In this document: positions 1 through 5,636 of the stretch, piece by piece
How positions within the stretch are numbered: the first letter of the stretch is position 1
How the letters are laid out: every line of letters starts with the position of its first letter
NCBI GenBank assembly: GCA_023437755.1
Contig: JAEZFJ010000452.1
Span: forward strand, 1 to 7,768
Reading direction: 5' to 3'
DNA: 7,768 bases
From: Pseudomonadota bacterium
GTDB taxonomy: Bacteria > Pseudomonadota > Alphaproteobacteria > Rhizobiales > Devosiaceae
Notes under the pieces: model-generated
What the model saw: only the letters and a program-made list of their open reading frames with translations
The model's database searches: none
What the model was told of the DNA's origin: nothing
Position numbers and translations under genes: made by a program

Positions 1-1203
1 GGTGAAGACCGGCGTGAAGATCAGCGCCAGGCCAATGCTCAGCACCACATGACCGGCCAGCAGCGCCCAGACCGAGGTATCCTGCCCCACCGTGGTCAGC
101 GCCCACAGCACGGCCGAGACCATGATCGCTCCGGGCACCGCCAGCACGGTTGGGCCCACCCGGTCGAACAGGCGTCCCACCACCGGCCCGAGCAGGCCCA
201 TGACGAGGCCACCCGGCAGCAGCAACAGGCCGGTTTGCAGCGTGTCGAGACCCACCACGTTCAGGGTGTAGATCGGCAAGAGGATCACCGTGCCGAACAG
301 CGCCATCATCGCCACCAGCATCATGCTGACGGAGACGGTGTAGTTGCGCGACCGGAAGACCCGCAGGTCGAGCAGCGCCTTGTTGTCCCGCTGCAGCCCG
401 AACTGCCGCCAGACAAACGCGGCCATGGCGACGCCGCCGACCACAACCGGTGCCCAGAGCGGGATCGGTCCGGGCTCACCGGCATGGGCGATGCCCTCGC
501 CGAAGCTCGACAGGCCGTAGATCAGCCCGCCGAAGGCCAGCGCCGACAGGATCACCGAAACGACGTCGAGCGGAGCATAGCGCGGCGTGGTCACGTTCTG
601 CATCTTGCGGGCACCGAGCAGCAGAGCACCGAGGGCGATCGGCAGCACCAGGATGAACATCCAGCGCCATTCTAGATTGGCCAGGATGAATCCGCCGATG
701 GTGGGGCCAATGGCCGGGGCCACGGACATCACGATGGAGATGTTGCCCATGGTCTTGCCGCGCGACTCTGGCGGCACCAGCGTCATCACCGTGGTCATCA
801 GCAGCGGCATCATGATCGCCGTGCCCACCGCCTGCACCACGCGTCCGAACACCAGCAGTTCCAGTCCCGGCGCCACGGCGCAGAGCAGCGTGCCGAGGGC
901 AAAGGTCGACATGGCGATCAGAAAGATCGGCCGCGTGTTGAGCCGCTGGAGCAGAAAGCCGGTGATCGGGATCACCACCGCCATGGTCAACAGGAATGCC
1001 GTGGTCAGCCATTGCGCCGCGCTGGCGGTGACACCGAGGTCATTCATCAGGTGGGGTATGGCCACGCTCATGATGGTTTCGTTGAGAAACACCACAAAGG
1101 TGGAGACGAGCAGCAGGGCGATCACCAGCCGGTTGCGCGCGGCAACGTCTGGCTCCCGTGCGGGGTCGAGCGGTACGGAGTCGATCGTAGCGTCGATACT
1201 CAT
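1..1203 (-). CDS. DHA2-family MFS multidrug efflux transporter (3' end outside window)
   Basis: Inner-membrane, proton-driven drug exporter of the major facilitator superfamily, EmrB/QacA (DHA2, usually 14-helix) type. The window shows 401 codons from the start with no stop, so the C-terminus lies beyond the left edge; the family usually has about 470-520 residues. Visible signs are a TM1 motif LNETIMSVAIP (residues 40-50), a basic loop after TM2 around residues 86-92, and the antiporter motif C in TM5 (GPTIGG, residues 166-171, preceded by ESRGK). Many further hydrophobic segments follow, and a second motif-A-like stretch, GRLFDRVGP, occurs late in the fragment. The ATG at 1203 is supported by a GAGGA ribosome site about 5 bases upstream on the minus strand. 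The cargo cannot be read from sequence. No EmrA-like partner or regulator gene is visible. Upstream inverted repeats at 1308-1378 could be a repressor operator. Family assignment is firm; substrate is unknown. Confidence 0.9.
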   Translation of the reverse strand, partial: MSIDATIDSVPLDPAREPDVAARNRLVIALLLVSTFVVFLNETIMSVAIPHLMNDLGVTASAAQWLTTAFLLTMAVVIPITGFLLQRLNTRPIFLIAMSTFALGTLLCAVAPGLELLVFGRVVQAVGTAIMMPLLMTTVMTLVPPESRGKTMGNISIVMSVAPAIGPTIGGFILANLEWRWMFILVLPIALGALLLGARKMQNVTTPRYAPLDVVSVILSALAFGGLIYGLSSFGEGIAHAGEPGPIPLWAPVVVGGVAMAAFVWRQFGLQRDNKALLDLRVFRSRNYTVSVSMMLVAMMALFGTVILLPIYTLNVVGLDTLQTGLLLLPGGLVMGLLGPVVGRLFDRVGPTVLAVPGAIMVSAVLWALTTVGQDTSVWALLAGHVVLSIGLALIFTPVFT

Positions 1204-1274
1204 GGTGTCCTCGATTCTGTTTCAGCGCTTGCCGTTGCGACGAGCGGCACCGGCCATTCTCGACCGACGATCTG

Positions 1275-1295
1275 CAGGGGACATGTCACCCCCTG
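1275..1295 (-). repeat. Hairpin in the leader of the transporter gene
   Basis: CAGGGG (1275-1280) pairs with CCCCTG (1290-1295) around a nine-base loop. The 8-base palindrome GACATGTC (1280-1287) overlaps the left arm. It lies about 72 bases upstream of the transporter start, so it could be a leader-RNA hairpin or a second protein site. No T-tract follows on either strand, so it is not a standard intrinsic terminator. Confidence 0.35.
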
Positions 1296-1307
1296 TCAGC
1301 AGCGTCT

Positions 1308-1378
1308 CTTAAGTTATCGCTTAACTAACTGCAGACCACCACGGCGGTCAATGCTAAAGACGCAGCTTAAGTTATTGC
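1308..1378 (-). promoter_or_regulatory. Candidate operator and promoter of the transporter gene
   Basis: Two nested perfect inverted repeats occur at the left end: TTAAG-N6-CTTAA (1309-1324) and AGTTA-N5-TAACT (1312-1326). The word CTTAAGTTATCGC (1308-1320) recurs as CTTAAGTTATTGC at 1366-1378, 12 of 13 bases identical, 58 bases away. Reading on the minus strand, a TTGACC -35 element (1351-1346) is followed after 17 bases by a weak -10, TTAGTT (1328-1323), which overlaps the inverted repeat. Short AT-rich palindromes over a core promoter are typical of TetR- or MarR-type repression of efflux pumps. The repeats are seen directly; the regulator and promoter are inferred. Confidence 0.4.
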
Positions 1379-1543
1379 CCTCGGCGCAAGGGAGGCGAGG
1401 AGTACGCCCGCACCCGTTTTGCGTCCACCGGAAAATCTGCACGGCAGGCCTGCATTTTCGCATGGCACGCCCTTCAAACCCGGGCAACCTCACCCCATTT
1501 CTCTGCCAGGCAGCAACGACTGGCTGCCGCTTCCGCCGTCTTG

Positions 1544-1558
1544 GTTCTTGTTTTGTTC
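1544..1558 (+). promoter_or_regulatory. LexA (SOS) box, GTTC-N7-GTTC
   Basis: The sequence GTTCTTGTTTTGTTC matches the direct-repeat LexA operator known from alphaproteobacteria (GTTC-N7-GTTC) exactly, including a T-rich spacer. It ends 57 bases before the radical SAM start codon and covers the proposed -35 element, so a bound LexA would block RNA polymerase. The match and position are seen directly; SOS control is inferred. Confidence 0.7.
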
Positions 1559-1575
1559 TCCTCAAGTGCTATCTT
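1548..1575 (+). promoter_or_regulatory. Promoter of the radical SAM gene
   Basis: A -35-like TTGTTT (1548-1553) is followed after 16 bases by TATCTT (1570-1575), preceded by TGC, giving an extended -10. Transcription would start near 1582 and leave a leader of about 34 bases with GGAGA at 1605-1609. The -35 sits inside the LexA-type box. An inverted repeat CTCAAG-N6-CTTGAG (1561-1578) overlaps the -10. Confidence 0.5.
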
Positions 1576-1615
1576 GAGAACACGGGGGTCGAGTCGACCC
1601 GCGCGGAGAACCACC

Positions 1616-2764
1616 ATGGCGCTTTATCAGGCACCCTCCTTCGAAGCCCTCGAGCGGCTGAGCCGCAGTCGCGACGCCGATCTGGCGCGGCGCGAACTGC
1701 TGTCGCCCGACCGCATCCGCGGGCGCGGCGCGCAGTCCAACAGATCGGGCCGCTTCGAGAAGCAGACGCGCGAGAATTTCGACGATGGCTGGTCGACGGT
1801 CGAACCGCTGCCGGTGTTTGAGACCATCGAGCATACGGAGCGCGCCAAGACCATCATCACCGCCAATGACAGCCCGGATGTCAACTTCGAGCGTTCGATT
1901 AACGCCTATCGCGGCTGCGAGCACGGCTGCTCCTATTGCTTCGCCCGCCCCACGCACGCCTTCCTCGGACACTCCGCCGGGCTCGAGTTCGAGCGCGACA
2001 TCTATGTGAAGACCAACGCGATCGAAGCCCTGCGGGCCGAGCTCGGTGCCCGCAACTACAAGGTGCGCGCCATCGCCATGGGCACCAACACCGACCCCTA
2101 CCAGCCCGCCGAGCGCAAGCACCGCCTGACCCGCGGCATTCTCGAAGTCATGCTTGAAACCCGCCACCCGGTGATGATCACCACCAAGTCGGCGCTGGTG
2201 ATCCGCGATCTCGATATCCTTACCGAACTGGCCAAGCTCGGCTTGGTCAAGGTCGGCCTGTCCATCACCTCGATGGACCACAAGCTCAGCCGCAAGATGG
2301 AGCCCCGCGCCTCCTCGCCCGCCCGGCGGCTGGAAGCCCTGCGCCTGCTCAGCGAAGCCGGCGTCCCCACCGCCGTCCTTGCCTCGCCGATGATCCCCGC
2401 CATCAACGACATGGAACTCGAGCGCATCCTCGATGCCGCTCGGGCCCAGGGCGCCATCAGCGCCTCGATGATCCTCCTGCGCCTGCCCGGCGAAGTGCGC
2501 GACGTGTTCCGCGAATGGCTGCTGCGCCACTTCCCGGACCGCGTGCGCCACGTCCTGTCGCTGGTGCGCGACACCCGCAGCGGCAAGGATTACGATGCCC
2601 GCTGGGGCGTGCGCATGACGGGCGAAGGCCCCTACGCGACCCTGCTCCGCCAGCGCTTCGAAAAGGCCCGTGAACGCTACGGCTTCAACGAGCGCATGCC
2701 GCCGCTGCGCACGGACCTGTTCGTCCCTCCCAGGCTCGAAGACCGCCAGATGAGCCTGTTCTAG
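1616..2764 (+). CDS. PA0069-family radical SAM protein (SplB-related)
   Basis: A 382-residue cytosolic radical SAM enzyme resembling the PA0069 / Rv2578c group, which is related to spore photoproduct lyase (SplB, 'DNA repair photolyase' class). The [4Fe-4S] motif is C101-E-H-G-C105-S-Y-C108, that is CX3CX2C, in the context YRGCEHGCSYCF, followed by ARPTH. Downstream landmarks are the MGTNTDPYQPAE stretch, the ITTKS strand and the region around LASPMIP. The substrate of this group is unknown to me. The protein contains only the three cluster cysteines, so it lacks the extra cysteine that spore photoproduct lyase uses as hydrogen donor; thymine-dimer reversal by that chemistry is unlikely. The ATG at 1616 has GGAGA six bases upstream. 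The open frame continues upstream to 1541, but that part overlaps the promoter. The gene is probably SOS-regulated. Family call is strong; a role in DNA repair is inference. Confidence 0.9.
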   Translation: MALYQAPSFEALERLSRSRDADLARRELLSPDRIRGRGAQSNRSGRFEKQTRENFDDGWSTVEPLPVFETIEHTERAKTIITANDSPDVNFERSINAYRGCEHGCSYCFARPTHAFLGHSAGLEFERDIYVKTNAIEALRAELGARNYKVRAIAMGTNTDPYQPAERKHRLTRGILEVMLETRHPVMITTKSALVIRDLDILTELAKLGLVKVGLSITSMDHKLSRKMEPRASSPARRLEALRLLSEAGVPTAVLASPMIPAINDMELERILDAARAQGAISASMILLRLPGEVRDVFREWLLRHFPDRVRHVLSLVRDTRSGKDYDARWGVRMTGEGPYATLLRQRFEKARERYGFNERMPPLRTDLFVPPRLEDRQMSLF

Positions 2765-2784
2765 GGATTACGAAACCACCACAA

Positions 2785-2863
2785 CGTCATCCCCGCGCAG
2801 GCGGGGATCCATTCTGTCCACGGCCTCCTGGAAAGGGTGGAGTCCCGCCTGCGCGGGGACGAC
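2785..2863. repeat. Inverted pair of GC-rich palindromic repeats (REP-like)
   Basis: TCCCCGCGCAGGCGGG (2790-2805) has a perfect 16-base inverted copy at 2844-2859, separated by 38 bases. The similarity extends outward to GTC/GAC with one mismatch. Each arm also contains a small internal palindrome. The pair begins about 20 bases after the radical SAM stop codon, between convergent genes, and could end transcription or protect mRNA ends. It resembles dispersed repeats common in GC-rich proteobacteria; the copy number in this genome cannot be seen here. Confidence 0.65.
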
Positions 2864-2901
2864 ACCGTGGGCTGGGAAGAATGAACTCAGTCCTCTCCCA
2901 G

Positions 2902-2982
2902 ACCTCATCCTGAGCTTGTCGAAGGACGAGGTCGCGGCCACGGTGTCTCCGCCCTCGTGGTTCGACAGGCTCACCATGAGGT
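2902..2982. repeat. Second inverted pair of palindromic repeats (GAGCTTGTCGAA type)
   Basis: One element at 2902-2931 has the core GAGCTTGTCGAA, flanked by CCTCATCC and GGACGAGG arms. Its mate at 2953-2982, on the opposite strand, matches at 25 of 30 positions. The stem changes from CC/GG in one copy to GG/CC in the other, so base pairing is kept. I recall elements with this TTCGACA/TGAGC core as dispersed repeats in sphingomonads and Devosia. They lie between convergent genes and are non-coding. Confidence 0.7.
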
Positions 2983-3032
2983 CTAGGACGGCCCGCGGGA
3001 AGGAGCGTAGTAGCGCTGGTCCACTTGCCCCC

Positions 3033-3707
3033 CTACACCATCACCCGCTCTCGCACGAAACGCAGCACCCGCTCGTCGTCGTAACCCGCCGCGGCAACCG
3101 CCGCACCAGCCTCGACCAGTGCCGCTTCGTCCAGCCCCGTCGCAATCCCGACTGTCGCGATCCCCGCCGCCCTCGCCGAGGCGATCCCCGTCCGAGAATC
3201 CTCGAAGGCCACGCTGTTCGCCGGGTCCGCCCCCACCAACCGCAGTCCTTCCAGATAGGGCAGCGGGTGCGGCTTGCCGTGCTCGAGTTCCGCCCCGATC
3301 ACCACATGCGCGAACCGCGGGCGCACCCCGATGGCATCGAGCAGCAGATCGGCATTCGGCCGCGGCGCATTGGTCACTGCCACCTTCGGCAGCCCGTTCG
3401 CCTCCGCCCAGTCGAGCAGCGCAAACAGTCCGTGCACCGGCTCGATGCCTTGGGCCGCGAGTTCGCGGAAGGCTGCCTCCATGCCATCGAGAATTTCCAT
3501 CTGCCGCTCCGGTGTCTCGTCCGGGAACAGGCTCGCGCCGATATGGACATTGGCCTTGCCCTGCAGCTCCCGTGCGAACCGCGCCTTGTCGAACGTGTGC
3601 CCATAGGGGGCAAAGGCGTCGTTGAAGGCCTTGAGGTGCAGCGGATCGCTATCCACCAGCGTGCCGTCGATATCGAACAGCAGCGCGGCGCCGGGCTTGA
3701 GGGGCAT
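3033..3707 (-). CDS. HAD-IA family hydrolase (beta-phosphoglucomutase / phosphoglycolate phosphatase-like)
   Basis: A 224-residue soluble haloacid-dehalogenase-superfamily phosphatase. All four motifs are present: motif I DIDGT with nucleophile D12 and D14, motif II T102 in AVTNA, motif III K145 in HGKPHP, and motif IV E169-D170 in AFEDS followed by RTGIASARAAG. The helical cap between residues about 17 and 85 marks subfamily IA. The FDIDGTLVDSDPLH opening resembles sugar-phosphate phosphatases and beta-phosphoglucomutases, but the substrate cannot be fixed. I chose the ATG at 3707 because the family usually begins just before motif I; a GTG at 3746 would add 13 unconserved residues and has no good ribosome site. 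The gene lies 62 bases downstream of the secreted-protein gene on the same strand, so co-transcription is likely. Confidence 0.88.
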   Translation of the reverse strand: MPLKPGAALLFDIDGTLVDSDPLHLKAFNDAFAPYGHTFDKARFARELQGKANVHIGASLFPDETPERQMEILDGMEAAFRELAAQGIEPVHGLFALLDWAEANGLPKVAVTNAPRPNADLLLDAIGVRPRFAHVVIGAELEHGKPHPLPYLEGLRLVGADPANSVAFEDSRTGIASARAAGIATVGIATGLDEAALVEAGAAVAAAGYDDERVLRFVRERVMV

Positions 3708-3769
3708 GTATTCTGGTCCGTCAGGAAAGTTGCCGGATAAACCCACCAGGAACCGCTGCCGTCAATCGC

Positions 3770-4351
3770 CTAATACTGCGCCACCCGCCGTGCATAGGTC
3801 GACATGAAGTCGAGCGAGGCGAGCACGCCGCGCAGCGACAGGCGAACCTCGCGGGTGCCGCCCCCGGTCACCGGGACCTGCAGCGTGACCGCATTGCCCT
3901 CCTCCATCCACTCGAGCAGACGGTCGCGCACTGTCGGATCGCTGACGAAATACTGGTTCACCGTGTTGAACCGCGTTTCGAGGTCGCTGTCGAAAGCGAG
4001 CCGCAGCGGAGCCTCGTTGCCGAAGCTCAGGACCAGCGGCCGGCTCTCGTCCACGGTCACACCGTCGGCAGCCACCGTCACGGCCAGGTCCAGTTCGCCA
4101 TCCAGCCGGTTGCGGATCAGCGTCAGCTTGTAGGCGGGAAGGTTCGCGCTGTTCAGCTCGGCACTGCCGGTCGAAGCGAAGCAGGAATAGCCGTAATAGT
4201 CCGGCGCATCCTCGATGATCCTGTCGGGGCAGGAGGCCAGCCAGTCGCGATGGTACTCGCGCCACTCCCCTGAAGAATGGGCGAACGGATCGGCGCTCGC
4301 GGGCGCAACGGCAATTGCGGCGAGCAGAAGGGCGACGGCAGTCCTCGGCAC
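3770..4351 (-). CDS. Secreted protein of unknown function (weakly IalB-like)
   Basis: A 193-residue protein with a clear Sec signal peptide: a short basic start (MPRTA), a hydrophobic stretch of Leu and Ala, and a likely cleavage after PASA at about residue 20, giving a periplasmic product. Two cysteines of the mature part, in SCPDR and YSCFAS, are placed so that they could form a disulfide. The C-terminal part (VTLQVPV..., then VRLSLRGVLASLDFM) recalls the end of invasion-associated locus B proteins, which finish with a 'SLKGF..AL' strand and helix, but I regard this as weak. The start is GTG, supported by AGAGG seven bases upstream. It is divergent from the DUF4180 gene across 76 bases and precedes the HAD gene. 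The coding call is good; no function can be assigned. Confidence 0.78.
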   Translation of the reverse strand: MPRTAVALLLAAIAVAPASADPFAHSSGEWREYHRDWLASCPDRIIEDAPDYYGYSCFASTGSAELNSANLPAYKLTLIRNRLDGELDLAVTVAADGVTVDESRPLVLSFGNEAPLRLAFDSDLETRFNTVNQYFVSDPTVRDRLLEWMEEGNAVTLQVPVTGGGTREVRLSLRGVLASLDFMSTYARRVAQY

Positions 4352-4427
4352 TCTGTGACCTCTTTGGCTGGCGCCCCCCGGCGGTCTCGACTATAGCAGC
4401 CGCCCCGGCGCTGAACAGGAGGTGGGA

Positions 4428-4781
4428 ATGGCGATCAGCAATCACAACGGCATGACCCTGCTCGACCTCGAGCCCGAGGGGCCGCGTCTCGGTGCCGATC
4501 TCCACGTCAACGACATCCTCGGCGAAGCCTTCGGGGCAGACGCCGACATCGTGGTGCTCCCGGTCAGCCGCATCGAGCCCGCCTTTTTCGAACTGCGGAG
4601 CGGGATCGCCGGCGAGGTCTTCCAGAAGATGGAGCAGTACCAGCGCCGTCTCGTCATCCTGGGCGACATCGCCGCCGAGGTTGAGGCCAGCAAGTCGCTC
4701 CACGACTTCGTCTATGAGACCAACCGGCGGGGTCACCACCTGTTCGTCCCCGACCGCGAGGCGATGCTGGCGCGCCTGTGA
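4428..4781 (+). CDS. DUF4180 domain-containing protein
   Basis: A 117-residue cytosolic protein matching the small DUF4180 family over its whole length. Recognisable landmarks are the early strand with LGADLHVNDIL, the central FFELRSGIAGEVFQKMEQYQ helix, the buried strand LVILGDI, and the near-terminal SLHDFVYETNRRGHHLFV. The family has no established function that I know; its alternating strands and helices suggest a compact alpha/beta (STAS-like) fold, which is inference. The ATG at 4428 has an ideal AGGAGG ribosome site at 4417-4422, five bases away, and is preferred to the GTG at 4422, which lies inside that site. A TATAGC (4392-4397) could be its -10 element, but no matching -35 is seen. 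Its stop overlaps a possible GTG start of the RNase HII gene, so the two may be co-transcribed. Confidence 0.85.
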   Translation: MAISNHNGMTLLDLEPEGPRLGADLHVNDILGEAFGADADIVVLPVSRIEPAFFELRSGIAGEVFQKMEQYQRRLVILGDIAAEVEASKSLHDFVYETNRRGHHLFVPDREAMLARL

Positions 4782-4816
4782 CCGGCTGGCTGATTGACTT
4801 GGCCGCGCCACTGCCG

Positions 4817-5488
4817 ATGCTCGACACCATGCTGATCGATTCGCCCGTCCAGACCGAACCCGATTTCAGCCGCGAGCGCGAGCTGATGGCTCGTGGGGCG
4901 CGGCTGGTCGCCGGTGTCGACGAAGCCGGCCGCGGCCCCCTGGCCGGACCGGTGGTGGTCTCCGCCGTGGTGCTCGATTCCGCCAGCATCCCCGACGGGC
5001 TCGACGACTCCAAGCGTCTCGACGCGGAAACCCGCGAAACGCTGTTCGAGCGGGTCATGGCCACCGCCCTCGGCGTCGCCGTCGTGGTCGCGCCCCCCTC
5101 GATCATCCTCGAACGCAACATCCGCGGCGCCACCCTGTGGGCCATGGCCCGCGCCGCCTGCTCGCTGCCGGTGGTGCCCGACCGCGTGCTGGTGGATGGC
5201 CGTGACGTGCCCATGGGCCTGCCTTGCGATGGCATCGCCGTCATTGGTGGCGACGGGCTCAGCGTCTCCATCGCCGCCGCCTCCATCGTCGCCAAGGTCA
5301 CGCGCGACCGCATGTGCCGCATCATGGATTGCGATGCCCCCCATTTCGGCTTTGCCGGCCACAAGGGCTATTCCACCCCGCAGCACCTGACTGCCCTCAC
5401 CCAGCACGGCCCCTGCCGCCATCATCGCGAGGCTTTCGCTCCGGTCGCCGAAGCCTGGGCGCGGCTCCGCGGTGAACTGGTCGCATAA
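4817..5488 (+). CDS. rnhB: Ribonuclease HII
   Basis: Cytosolic endonuclease that cuts the RNA strand of RNA-DNA hybrids and starts removal of single ribonucleotides misincorporated into DNA. With the start at 4817 it has 223 residues. The four catalytic acids are visible: D34 and E35 in GVDEAGRGPLAGP, D127 in RVLVDG, and D146 in IGGDG, just before the AAASIVAKVTRDR helix. DDSKRL (residues 63-68) and the C-terminal HKGYSTPQHL are also typical. Starts are uncertain: a GTG at 4778 overlaps the DUF4180 stop (GTGA) and could allow translational coupling, while ATGs at 4817 and 4829 give an N-terminus nearer the usual length. None has a clear ribosome site. The gene precedes ccrM, an order I recall from Caulobacter and rhizobia. 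The function call is secure. Confidence 0.95.
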   Translation: MLDTMLIDSPVQTEPDFSRERELMARGARLVAGVDEAGRGPLAGPVVVSAVVLDSASIPDGLDDSKRLDAETRETLFERVMATALGVAVVVAPPSIILERNIRGATLWAMARAACSLPVVPDRVLVDGRDVPMGLPCDGIAVIGGDGLSVSIAAASIVAKVTRDRMCRIMDCDAPHFGFAGHKGYSTPQHLTALTQHGPCRHHREAFAPVAEAWARLRGELVA

Positions 5489-5549
5489 GCCGTTCATGTC
5501 CCGCAAATTTGGCGTTCATATCGGGTCAGACCGCCCGCTGGGACAGCGC

Positions 5550-5632
5550 TTAACCTCCCGCTAACCCCTTGCGAACGCTCCCTTAACCTTACGCAGGCTA
5601 TAACGGTCCCGTTAGTACTGCGTTAGGGTTAA
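5550..5632 (+). promoter_or_regulatory. ccrM control region with CtrA-like TAAC repeats
   Basis: Seven TAAC words occur in 83 bases. A TTAACC-N5-CTAACC pair (5550-5566) gives TTAA-N7-CTAA, one base from the CtrA consensus TTAA-N7-TTAA. A single TTAACC lies at 5583-5588. On the minus strand, TTAACC (5632-5627) adjoins CTAACG-N5-CTAACG (5626-5610), with the same 11-base spacing. A TATAAC (5599-5604) may be the -10 element; no standard -35 fits it, as expected of an activator-dependent promoter. CtrA activates ccrM in Caulobacter. No GANTC site occurs between 5489 and 5636. The repeats are seen; CtrA binding is inferred. Confidence 0.55.
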
Positions 5633-5636
5633 GTGC

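Larger units (their letters stand above)
1204..1615. other. 412-base intergenic control region
   Basis: This gene-free stretch lies between the divergent transporter gene and radical SAM gene. From left to right it holds a hairpin in the transporter leader (1275-1295), two copies of a 13-base CTTAAGTTAT[C/T]GC word with nested inverted repeats (1308-1378), and a weak stem-loop GAAAAT (1431-1436) with ATTTTC (1454-1459) around the palindrome GCAGGCCTGC (1444-1453). Its right end holds a LexA-type box and promoter for the radical SAM gene (1544-1575). Open frames across it show no recognisable protein and lack a good ribosome site. Confidence 0.6.

Noticed and set aside
49..1312. Plus-strand open frames opposite the transporter gene
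   Set aside because: The minus strand encodes an unbroken transporter with family motifs; the plus frames are low-complexity shadows.
1431..1459. Stem-loop GAAAAT/ATTTTC around GCAGGCCTGC, considered as a small-RNA terminator
   Set aside because: The stem needs a bulge, no proper T-tract follows, and no promoter for a small RNA is seen before it.
1314..1565. 83-codon open frame on the minus strand in the intergenic control region
   Set aside because: It covers the LexA-type box and promoter, has no recognisable similarity, is rich in Arg and Cys like a chance frame, and lacks a ribosome site.
1562..2551. Long antisense open frame (329 codons) opposite the radical SAM gene
   Set aside because: It is Gly/Ala/His-rich without any family motif, a typical mirror frame in GC-rich DNA; the plus strand carries a clear radical SAM motif.
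2765..3032. CRISPR array, considered because of several repeats in a short region
   Set aside because: There are two different inverted pairs rather than regular direct repeats with equal spacers, and no cas gene is present.
3708..3746. N-terminal extension of the HAD protein from GTG 3746
   Set aside because: The 13 extra residues are not family-like and no ribosome site precedes the GTG; ATG 3707 fits the usual start just before motif I.
4654..5506. Antisense frames opposite DUF4180 and RNase HII
   Set aside because: They have no motifs and biased composition, and lie opposite genes with all catalytic residues.
5491..5519. Direct repeat CGTTCAT at 5491-5497 and 5513-5519 upstream of ccrM
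   Set aside because: Seven bases with a 22-base period is too short to distinguish from chance, and it lies far upstream of the likely promoter.
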